From Diorhabda sublineata (Eukaryota; Arthropoda; Insecta; Coleoptera; Chrysomelidae), in NCBI RefSeq assembly GCF_026230105.1, contig NC_079484.1, forward strand, positions 3,735,805-3,799,804: 64,000 nt of DNA. Direction: 5' to 3'. The position numbers were made by a program, and so were the translations under genes. The first letter of the stretch is position 1, and every line of letters starts with the position of its first letter. The notes beneath the pieces are model-generated. The model was not told the DNA's origin. It ran no database searches and was given only the letters and a program-made list of their open reading frames with translations. This document shows positions 48,286-57,490 of the stretch, piece after piece.

Positions 48286-49394
48286 AATTTCCTACGTCTA
48301 TTTGCTTAATATGAATATTTTTATTATAAAATGAATTAAATGTTTATTTGTATTATAACTCTTCTTATTCCTGGGGTGAATTAATAAACACTGTCTCTCA
48401 CGTACTCAATTCATCTACACACTATATAATACACTTAACTTACAATAATTTACTTATGAATATCACTTGAATAATTTCTGCGATTGCTTTCACCAATTCG
48501 TTCTTTTCACTACGACTATTTATTTAAAACTTAACTGTGCTTCATAAACTTATTTATATACCACAAATAGAATTCTATAAAGTTCTAGAACTCAAAGGGA
48601 TAAATGAATTGACTTTCCTAGAATTTTTTTTATAAGAAATACTGTAAATAAACCGCCCGCCTATAATAAAAAGTTCTAAAATGAAACATCAGTCGCTTCC
48701 GCCATTTACAAAAAATGTGAAAGACGCCGGCGAATTTTTAAAATTTCATAGAATCTGGATAGGGGCGGCCTAGGGAACCATTTTGCGAATTTGTTCGAAA
48801 CAGTATAATAAATATTTTCTTATCTAATCTAAGGGGTATTTGACTTTATCTAACTGAAGTTTATTCATTTTTTTTTTGTACATTCAAATACTTAACGTAT
48901 ATGAATCGATATAATAAACTCAAATGACGACGATATAAAAAAAATTTAAGACAAGAGAACTAGGAATTAACTGAAGACATAAGGATTAAGAATTTTTAGC
49001 ACAATCGACGCCAAAAGGTCATGAACGTCATTAAAGTCAAATACTACATAAAGACTTAGCGCCCAATAGTGAAATAAGACTAAAACAACCATTAATAATT
49101 GCATTAGAAGAGAGTTCAATAGCAAAATTAAAAATTGAAAATAAATTTATTTTATTGATGAAATTGAACAGTATTAAATAGTATCTGGTCATGCGATGAC
49201 GTACACGAGACGTTAAAAACAGGATTATAAGTAAATAGGCGTCCTTGCGATTAAAAAAACATTTATTGTTTTTTCAAATGTGGGTTGCTTTTCTATATAT
49301 ATAAACGATAATTATTTTCGAATACAAGAATAATATTGATATTTAATGTAGGATCGTGATACAGGATGATTTTCAAATAAACTGAAGATTATTC
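48286..49394. other. Intergenic, nothing recognised
   Basis: AT-rich with a GC-richer island near 48650-48780. An LTR was considered but no paired copy, polypurine tract or primer site was found. Confidence 0.4.
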
Positions 49395-49889
49395 GGTATG
49401 ACGGTTCGCCTCTATACACCTCAAGAGTCTTTCTTCGAAGTTTTCCATTATTTTTCACGATCATCGTTAAGGATGCGCTGCAGCGATCGTCGAGACAAGT
49501 TCAGAGTTGGAGCGCGCCTTCTAGTGGAGCGGCGAGGACTTTTAAGAACCGACGCCCTAAGTTTGTCGGCATTTTGTGGAGTTCGCGCCGTGCGAGGACG
49601 ACTTCTGCTTCATAACTAATCGAGTTGTGCGAAAAGAGGCACCCAACGAAGTATTATGTTGCGACCAGTTATCGAACCATTTCGTGGAACATTAAACTCT
49701 GTGCGGAAAAGCCGTTGAACAGTAATAACTGATTTATTACTTTTGAAGAAATGTTCAATAGCGAAAATACGATGCGCCACGGTTCATCGCTACTAAAACT
49801 AACCTACAAAACTCCCGCTCCTCCCACTACTCTACTCAACTCAAATTCATTCTTCTTTATTTTTTACGGACGAGGTTTTATATTACAAG

Positions 49890-50060
49890 AAACTCTTAAA
49901 ATGGATCTGAATTCCGAAGTTATATACGTCGAACCGCCCGATTTTAACTTTCTTACCGATGATGAGTCTGGTGATGAAGATGACGGTACTGGTCTGATCT
50001 AACGATAAGAGGATTGATCAACACAGCTAATTACAAGGAAAAACTAACACCAATCGAAAC
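49890..50060 (+). pseudogene. Possible piggyBac-like N-terminal scrap
   Basis: A frame reads MDLNSEVIYVEPPDFNFLTD then DESGDEDDGTGLI and a stop. Short acidic leaders of this form (a PP-D...LTDEDSG(D/E)E run) are common at the N terminus of piggyBac-derived transposases. The DDD core is not found downstream. The GC-rich open frame at 49398-49619 just upstream may be the element's leader or unrelated. Confidence 0.4.
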
Positions 50061-51110
50061 CCATAACTTTGTAGAGAACATGAAGGTGATAAAAAAAAAG
50101 AAAACCAGGAGTTTAATGGACGAAAACAATAATAGATCTTTTTTATGGATTAAATGAGATATTGAGCTTAACTTGTCTCGGGAATTTCCATCATCCGTGA
50201 GTCTATTGCAAATAGTTCTCCGGGATTCGTTCGAATGCTTCTTGCACCATATTCCAGTGAGATATTGAACAGTGTTGTCACTAGTGGGTCTTCCTGACGC
50301 AAAACGATGCCAAGAGACCCTAATACAATCATTATAAGAAACAATTTCTGTGTAATTTCTTCAAGATTGTCTTTTACTTGTTTTTCTATGGTTTTAAATG
50401 TTCCGATACAGGCTTTTACATTCGATGCATTTTTTTGAATACGCTGGCAATCTTCTTAGTGTGATATCACCCTGTATAATAAATCTCGTTTGGTGCATTT
50501 ATTTATAAAATTTCTGTTATATTTTTAAAACTACTTTTATATCGAGACGATAAGATTTTTACTAGGAATTGGCATGAATAATTGGTCGAAATTTCACACA
50601 TAATTGAATTATGGAAATTTTCATTAAGAATTTTTGTTTATTCTATAAACAATTCATACTTTCCGTTAGATTATTAATAACGCATCTGTGAATTTTCCAT
50701 TGTACAATGGTCGCCAAAAATTGATCATAAATTATGCCGTACAATTTTAGATCCAAAATTATTTGTGTGGGAAAATTTTTTTTAATGAATCGGGAGTCGA
50801 TTTCAATCAAAAATTAAATAAATACGAGGAATATTAATCAATTTTACACATTAGTAATAAAGAGGTTTGAAAAGACTACAAGCAGAAACTTGGGAAGCTG
50901 CACCGTAACTGAAAATGGTTCCGAGACCTGAAGATGATTATTTCATCGGTAAGTTGAAAATTCTACCAAGCTAAAGAAAAAAATCAAATTCTTCTCGAAC
51001 AAAAACAATGTTGACATTTTTTTTCTTCTGTTACCAAATCTTGTTTCATTCTATTTGAATCTGGAAAGACAAAATATAGATTAAATACAACATTATGTAC
51101 AGAGACATCT
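50061..51110. other. 3' flank of Rpb4, nothing recognised
   Basis: AT-rich. Contains TCACCCTGTATAATA near 50468, a short phrase that also occurs at 56281 and in variant form at 56400. No coding region is supported. Confidence 0.4.
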
Positions 51111-51116
51111 TTTATT
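51111..51116 (-). promoter_or_regulatory. Putative poly(A) signal of Rpb4
   Basis: AATAAA on the minus strand, 79 bases past the Rpb4 stop codon. It is the closest canonical signal. Confidence 0.6.
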
Positions 51117-51194
51117 TTATTCTTAAGAATTTTCCAAACTAATATAAAAGTAATCTGACTGTCCTCTTCTTCTTATCCAGAATTGGAGTGTTAT

Positions 51195-51372
51195 TTAGTA
51201 CTGTATACTTCTTTTTGTTTGTATATCGTCTAATATCGCTTGAAGTTCTTCATCTTCAAATCTTCCTTCTAAAGATGGAATTAGGGATTTGGCTTCTTCG
51301 GTTGTTTCAGGGCACAAATTTGCAATTGCAGCCAATTCAAATTTGTGAAGCTTTTTCGTTTGCATTAGTAGA
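51195..51372 (-). CDS. Rpb4: Rpb4 exon 3 (terminal coding exon)
   Basis: The acceptor is CTTGTAG before TCTACTAATG. The first T completes the split codon begun by AA at the end of exon 2, giving Asn. It encodes the highly conserved C-terminal third of Rpb4, ending in TKRSIQY and a stop. Confidence 0.97.
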
Positions 51373-54300
51373 CTACAAGATAAAAATAAAAAGTTATACA
51401 ACAATTTAAACACATTTTATAAAATAAATTATTTTTTTTATAATCTAAAGGTGACCACTCACATTCTAGTAGAACTAAACCTGAAAAGTGTCACAATATT
51501 ATGAATTTTCTTAGCTGTGTAGAAGAAGACTTTTCAAAATGACGGAAATTCTAGGTCTTTTGTAGCTTGAAAAGGGTTATATTAATTTATTAAACAATTT
51601 GAAACCTTGAGGTTTACAAAACTATGAACAAGAAAAAATACTTAAAACTGGTTAGTTTTTCAATTACATAAAAGGATTAAGTAATGAGAAAATTAAATTC
51701 TTTTCTAAATATTTTTGCATTATAAAAGGTTCGAATTTGTAAATTTTATTCACCACCTTGTAGGGCTTATATCTCGAAATGGAGCAGACTAAGAAAATGA
51801 TAGTTTTGATAAAATCCAGGAGTTGGAAGATTTGGGGATTGACAGTCACAACCAGAGGAGGTAAAACTAGGATAATTGATAAAAGACTGAGAAAATAAAA
51901 CATTTGGGACCCTAGGAGGACTATTAAATTCAAAAAATATTTCAAAAGTTGTTAAGTTGCGGATTTACAAGACTTAGACAAAAAAGAAGAAAACTAAATG
52001 AACATATGGGAGAGAAAGAGGAGTACAAGATCAAAACGAGTAGAGAAGAAGAACGAACGTAAAGATCAAAGTAATGGACAAAAATAGTTGGGTGAAGAGA
52101 TCCTTATTAATAGGAGAAGGGGTGACAGTGACAAACGAAGGATGCGAAACCAGGATAATTCATAAAAAACCCCTAGGAGGACTATTAGAATCAAAAGATG
52201 TAAAAAGATCCTTATTAGGGAGGAGTGGCAGTGACAAATGAAGGAGGTGAAACCAGAATAATCAATAAAAGACTGAACAGAGTAAATAAAACATCTGGGG
52301 CCCTAGAAGGAGTATTAAAACCAAAAGATATTTCAAAAGTTGTTAAGTTACGGATTTACAAGACTGAAACATAAAGGGAAATGAACGTATTGGAAAGAAA
52401 GGTACTAAGAAGGATTATCGGAGGACTGCAAGATCAGAAAGAGTATAGAAGAAGAACGAACAGAAATATCAAAGTAATAAACAGTTGGATGAAAAGATCC
52501 TTATTAAGGAGGGAAGTGGAGAGGTAAAAATATGGAAAGAAGTACTTAGGGAAGATTTAAAAAGAATGAAAGTAGGGAACTTGTGTGAAGCAGCCATGAG
52601 AAAAAATAAATGGGGGAAAGTAGTGGAGAGACTCCAAACATTGATCCTATAGGTCCTATTGAACTGTATATAAACATATGTCAAAATTTTATCCAGATAA
52701 TTATCTCACCAATTTTTTTGCATGAATTTAGAATAAAACAAATTTTATTCCTCTATAATAACCTGTAATATATGTCGTTTTCATAAAAACGTATTTGAAT
52801 ACTTTTTTTTGTTTCTTTTTTCCAAAATATAATCGAAAATTCCATACAATTTACTCACTTTCGTACTGCAGATATGGTTTCTTTATTTTTAAATTTTCTA
52901 AATCTATCTGTATACGTTAAGGTTTTCATGAAAACATCTGAAAACTCTTGTTCGTCTTCTGCAGATTCGTTCTGATCCTTTCTATGTTCCAATAACATGT
53001 GAACTTCCGATATTAATAACGTCTCAGCATTTTCAAATTCTGTAATTCCATTGAAAAAAAATTATCAATTCTATTTTTAAATAATCACAAACATGACCTC
53101 TCAACTTTTTTTCTAATACAAAACCTGGAAGAATATATACATTCCTTTTTTAATTATGGACGCATACTACCTCTATTAATATATTCAACCCGATTAAGGC
53201 TTTTTGTTCTTCATATATTTACCATTTTCTTCTTCTACGGTAATCCACCCATAGAGTTTATATTAAAGATAGAGTGGAAGTGAGTTAATAAGCATCTCCG
53301 ACTGCATCTGATTCTTTTGACGTTTGAAACTTCAAAATCATAGATTCAATCAGAATAAGATAGAGAGGGATAGATAATGGTATACCGATGTCTTTTCTCT
53401 TACTATCAACAGTTCTGACAAGCTCCTACACCTCGTTCTCTCTATCTTTAATATTAATTCTATGAATCCATTTCAAAAAGAAACGTTTTTCTCGCAATAT
53501 TTATTACTAATAAATGATATATGTCAAAAAGGTTTTATTTTTCTGTAATTCGCTTATAAAGATAACATAAACAGTATTATTGAATTAATGGAATTGTTAA
53601 GTAAATATTTTTTTATATTTTTATTACAGTCTGTTCTTTTATCACTTGTAGTACGTTTTCGATGATACAAACCACAGGAGTCACAATTGTCACTAAAATG
53701 TAATTAAAAAATCCAATATAACATTTTTTTATATTATAAAAACTTATTTATTTCACGGTCCTTTTACAGGATATAAAACTAGAATATTGTATCACACATT
53801 TTGATTTTTTTTAAATAAAAAGAGAACTATAATTTTAATATAAGTACCTATACATTATTTGATACAATTATTTTGCACAGCCACAATTTTTGAATCTTGA
53901 TTTATGTCTAGTTTTCTTGTATTGAATTCTCGGTAAATAATTGGGTTTTGGCAACTTCCCACATTTGTCAAGATTCTTTTCGATTGACTGCTACAAAAAC
54001 AAGTCACCATAGTCTACCACAATTTTTAGAATCTTGACGAAAGTTAGTTTTTTCAACTTTTTGTTTAGTTTTTCACCATTTTAGCATGAACCATAATTAT
54101 AACACAGCTGTACTATAAAATTAAGTTCTCAAATTGTCTTTATGATATTGAAGATGAAGTCTTTTGTATATAACCTTCTTGCAACAAAAAATCATACAAT
54201 TTTCTAGTTTTGTTAACATCAATTTTCAATAATTTCCTAGCGGTTTGTAAAGAAACGGATCCATTTTTTCTACATTCAGAAACCAATGTGTCCCTCAATT

Positions 54301-57300
54301 GAAAATAAGTAACAGGTACTAGTCTCACTGTACTGCACAAGTCGGCCTCTTGGGGAGATAATTTTGAATATCCAGGCATACCACTGATTTCTATTGGAGC
54401 AAAACTTCGACGTCTACTGCATTTTGATATTATTGTGAAATTTGAGTCTTTACAAGCTTTCCAATTCAAGGCCGGATCTTGTCTGAACAATTTTAGTGAT
54501 TTTTTATTTGCTTCATGAGACTGTTTCAATTTAAAGTATAGTCTTCCTTCTGCTAGGGTCGTGATACCTATTTTTCTCAAATTTATCAACCTAAAAACAA
54601 TTTTTTTTTTCAGTTTCTTAATCGTAAAACTTTATTCTTTATCATCAAAATATTATTTGTCATTGATATATAATCAATTGTCACAATATAAATTCAGGCC
54701 TTAATGACAAAAGTCTTCTTATGAAAAATTTATCAAAATATTCTTGAAAAGTATTTATCATACTCAAATAAGGGCTTAAGACAATTCAAAGCTGGGATAT
54801 CAATCACCATACATATTCCAGTTAACGATAATTTTTACTGAGACAAGAAATAAAATTTTCCTAGATGGTGATTTATCAAAACAATGCATTAGCCAAAATT
54901 AACACAGGCAATATGAGCAAACAGAGCTAGGTCTCTGGGATACTTCACTAGAATGTTAAAGCACAGAATAATGAGTAATGGTTAGAGGAAAACCAAGTAA
55001 GTAAATTGTGATTTAATTGAGATATATATTGATAAACAAAGCAGAATAACCAAAGACCAAAAAAGTGGAAACAGGAAACTGAATATGCACATTTTACTGC
55101 ATTTATAATTATAAAAAGTTATATCAATTATTTAGAAATAGCGTATGATCTATCAAAATTGGCAGAATTTTGACATTTGCTTGTGATTTAACAGTTTATT
55201 CTTTGCCATAAAAAGTCTCAGTAAAGTATGGTCGTAGCAGAAAAAACTAAAATAATTCTCAAATTTAGAAGGCGACTTCCAATAGTTGTACTGGCAGTTT
55301 CCACATTCATTTTTCACATTGTTTTACCGGTGTGGAAAGATAAACTTTTAAAACCAACAGATGAAGATAGAATCCAATTCAAAAAGCATGTTGGACTTAT
55401 TTGACATATAAACATTATTTATATTTAGTATACTTTTGATAGGTTCATATAAATATTGTTTACACTTAATGTAGATAATTAATAATATTGTTTACAGTTA
55501 TAAATTCACATATTATGTTTACTTATTCAATAAAATTACAAATAAACATTGATAAACATGGCCTCAGTAGCAGATTTTTTTAATAGTCTGCAGCACGTAT
55601 TGAAATAGGTATAAATCACAAAATAACAAATTAGCATAAAATGTCCAGAAAAACTATTCCTCATCCAAACAGAGAAACCCCATAATCCATTCATAAATTT
55701 CAAGTACGGGTTGATTTGTTTATTATTATTTAACTGCAAATCATTCCTTTGGTGTTTATGATTGTAGTTTAGTTCCCTCAATTAGCCCTGTGAGATGCAA
55801 GAACGTGCTGTGATTTATACTTTTTTGTTTGTTTTCGTTCTCGCCAATACAGACTTGTAAGTTTTAAAAGGGTAGTAGGCAAAAGTAATGGTACCATTGC
55901 TGCCTAATTAAAAATATCTCCACATACCGTGGACTACAATATGAAAAAATATGCATTCACCAGGAACCTTGGCAATAGAAAACGGCCTTGAAAAGCCACA
56001 ATCGCTGGAGATAAACATAATGTATCAATCAATAAGTGTAATTGAAGACTCATGGATCCAGAGATAGCAACCTAGATCTATGGATCTGCCTTTGTGTACT
56101 TCCACAGTGAAAAAAAATTGAAATATGCTAGCCTTTCTGGAAATCTAGCAGTGAATAAGCCCATTTTAAGACGTAAAAATAAGTTAAAGAGGTTACAGTG
56201 AGCTTTGTTTTTACCTCTAAATAAAAAAAATACAATAAAACATTTAAAATTTCAAAGTTAACGTCGATACTGAAAAATTGGGACACCCTGTATAATCCAA
56301 ACGCCAATAATCGAAAAATACAAAGAACTTTTGTAATTAATGGTTTTTGATAAGTAACTCTTACAGGTTTGGAGAAGAGTATATGAATCACCTTATGTTT
56401 GACACCCTGTACAGTTATAAAATGAAGCCTATTTACAAATTATTTAACGAAATTGAAAATTATCTTTTATTTTAATGAGAAATAAGAGAAATTACCTTGA
56501 AATATGAAGTTTTAGTTCTCCGACTCTGTGCAATCCTTCCATTAACATTTCAAATTTCGTTGGTTTGCACAGCTGCATGAATCTAATCATTTTTTCATAA
56601 ATATTTTTGTTTATAGTGTTATCATATCTTTTCAACCATGAGTGTGTTTTCCGAACTAGCAAAAGTCCATGACTTCGAATCAAGTTTTTCCATCTTTGCC
56701 TCTCTTGTAATCTCCGATTATACGCTTCAACTAAAGAGCATTGCAATTTTGTCAAAAGTTCATAATGCGGATCATCCTCATCAACAAATTCCAAATTTGA
56801 TAAAATATCTTCAGCCCCTTTATCAAATTCTATTTCAAAATCTGATCTTGCTGGATTGTATCCAGCTAAAGACTTAAATCCAACAGTGTTGGATAAATAT
56901 CTAGGTGGTTCATCTGTATCTGCGAGTCTAAATCTATAAGGCACCACTAATTCTGGAAATAGAGCTACATCTGGGAAATTTACTTTAGGGAAACCTTTAC
57001 AGCCATTCCTTTCTAAATAAAAATACTCATAGTGTTGTATTATTTCATTAACAGATCTATTCGGCAATTCTTGTGTGATGAGATTCCAATTACCATAATT
57101 ACTTATACAATCGAGTAGTTTTAATTCTTCTTCAGCTGTCCAATCTGAATTTTCGAATAAAACGAAATTTGTCGATAAAACACGGTAATCGTGATCGTTT
57201 TTATGATTTAAAAATTCTGCTCCATTTGAAAAACATGACAAACAGATATTCACTTTACACTTTTCACATAAAATGTACTTACTTTGTACTTCACAGTAAC

Positions 57301-57490
57301 AATTTGCACAATAAGTTGAATCGCTGTTATCGAAAATATTACATCTAGAAAATGTTGAGAGGTCGTCTTCTGAAATTTTCAAATGTTTCTAACAACGTAT
57401 GGGTTTACTAAATCATGAAAAATTATTACCTTTAGGAAATTGGAGGTCTGCTGCATCTTCTTCTGTAAGATCTGTTGCAGTATTTGCCAT
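51195..57490 (-). CDS. Rpb4: RNA polymerase II subunit Rpb4 (three exons)
   Basis: Rpb4 pairs with Rpb7 to form the stalk of RNA polymerase II in the nucleus. Joining 57490-57430, 53039-52859 and 51372-51195 gives 420 coding bases, or 139 residues plus stop, the usual size of animal Rpb4. The shared exon gives MANTATDLTEEDAADLQFPK. Exon 2 gives EFENAETLLISEVHMLLEHR, then the QNESAEDEQEFSDVFMKTL stretch. Exon 3 gives KKLHKFELAAIANLCPET, then LIPSLEGRFEDEELQAILDD and a terminal TKRSIQY. All junctions use GT/AG (GTAATA, TACAG, GTGAGT, TTGTAG) and phases match. Intron 1 (57429-53040) contains the entire Ada2a-specific region. Intron 2 (52858-51373) contains an antisense LINE scrap. The gene appears intact. 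A separate Rpb4-only promoter is not excluded. Confidence 0.96.
51835..52690 (+). pseudogene. Scrambled LINE fragment inside Rpb4 intron 2
   Basis: Antisense to Rpb4. The best segment (about 52205-52520) reads VAVTNEGGETRIINKRLNRV, NKTSGALEGVLKPKDIS, KVVKLRIYKTET, then MNVLERKVLRRIIGGLQDQK and EYRRRTNRNI. This is the C-terminal region of a non-LTR reverse transcriptase (ANRTFGAL-, KIRIYKT- and ERKVLRRI-type motifs). Versions of the same stretch occur at about 51838-52080 and 52110-52200, so the fragment is partly triplicated in tandem. A later piece reads REDLKRMKVGNLCEAAMRKN. Many stops are present. Confidence 0.78.
52859..53039 (-). CDS. Rpb4: Rpb4 exon 2
   Basis: 181 bases. The acceptor TTACAG precedes AATTTGAAAATG; AA completes codon 21 (G|AA, Glu). 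The donor is CGAAA|GTGAGT. It encodes residues 21-80, starting EFENAETLLISEVHMLLEHR, the most conserved N-terminal helix pair of Rpb4. No stop interrupts it. Confidence 0.96.
53250..53464. mobile_element. 215-bp MITE in Rpb4 intron 1
   Basis: The left end CATAGAGTTTATATTAAAGA and the right end, which reads CATAGAATTAATATTAAAGA on the other strand, form about 25-base inverted repeats that continue into GATAGAG. There is no coding capacity. It lies between the Ada2a 3' end and Rpb4 exon 2. A target duplication could not be fixed with confidence. Confidence 0.7.
53747..53752 (-). promoter_or_regulatory. Putative poly(A) signal of Ada2a
   Basis: AATAAA on the minus strand about 390 bases past the Ada2a stop. 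An ATTAAA variant lies nearer, at 53833-53838. Use of a site here would end the Ada2a mRNA before Rpb4 exon 2. Confidence 0.4.
54140..54590 (-). CDS. Ada2a: Ada2a exon 3 (SWIRM domain)
   Basis: The acceptor TTGTTTTTAG precedes GTTGATAAATTTG. The first G completes the split Arg codon (AG|G, residue 312). It encodes residues 313-461, with LRKIGITTLAEGRLYFKLKQ at the start and the SWIRM helix bundle at the end, and finishes at its own stop. Confidence 0.95.
54140..57490 (-). CDS. Ada2a: Transcriptional adapter Ada2a (three exons)
   Basis: Ada2a is the adapter that activates the Gcn5 acetyltransferase; in flies and vertebrates this paralogue belongs to the ATAC complex. Joining 57490-57430, 57369-56496 and 54590-54140 gives 1386 bases, or 461 residues plus stop, close to the usual size. 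Residues 1-20 are shared with Rpb4. A ZZ finger follows, with C41, C44, C55, C58, C63, C66, H76 and H80. Next is a SANT domain (about 95-140, DWTAEEELKLLDCISNYGNW), the ADA2-specific middle (about 190-330, including GYNPARSDFEIEFDKGAEDI), and a C-terminal SWIRM domain (about 375-460, with RKLLKIDVNKTRKLYDFLLQ). Junctions are GT/AG: GTAATA with TTTCAG, and GTAATT with TTTTAG. Intron 1 is only 60 bases. No disabling change was seen. Confidence 0.96.
54591..56495 (-). other. Ada2a intron 2
   Basis: 1905 bases, AT-rich. Near its 5' end are two CACCCTGTA phrases (56281 and 56400) about 120 bases apart, a possible small transposon. The frames at 55536-55781 and 56128-56391 are not supported as exons. 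Confidence 0.7.
56496..57369 (-). CDS. Ada2a: Ada2a exon 2 (ZZ finger and SANT)
   Basis: 874 bases. The acceptor is the TTTCAG ending at 57370. AA completes codon 21 as Glu and the frame continues DDLSTFSRCNIF. An upstream TTAG (exon start 57388) would put the join out of frame and hit a stop after 14 residues, so it was not used. The donor is TTTCAAG|GTAATT. It encodes residues 21-311. Confidence 0.95.
57430..57490 (-). CDS. Shared first coding exon of Ada2a and Rpb4
   Basis: 61 coding bases: MANTATDLTEEDAADLQFPK plus one G of codon 21. The EDAADLQFPK end is the conserved start of insect Rpb4 and Ada2a. The donor AAAG|GTAATA serves both transcripts. The exon probably extends upstream as 5' UTR; its start cannot be fixed by sequence alone. 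Splice choice at this donor, to 57369 or to 53039, sets the ratio of the two proteins. Confidence 0.95.

Noticed and set aside
57370..57388. Alternative Ada2a acceptor at the TTAG giving an exon start at 57388
   Set aside because: It shifts the frame and reaches a stop after 14 residues; the TTTCAG ending at 57370 keeps the frame and the ZZ finger.
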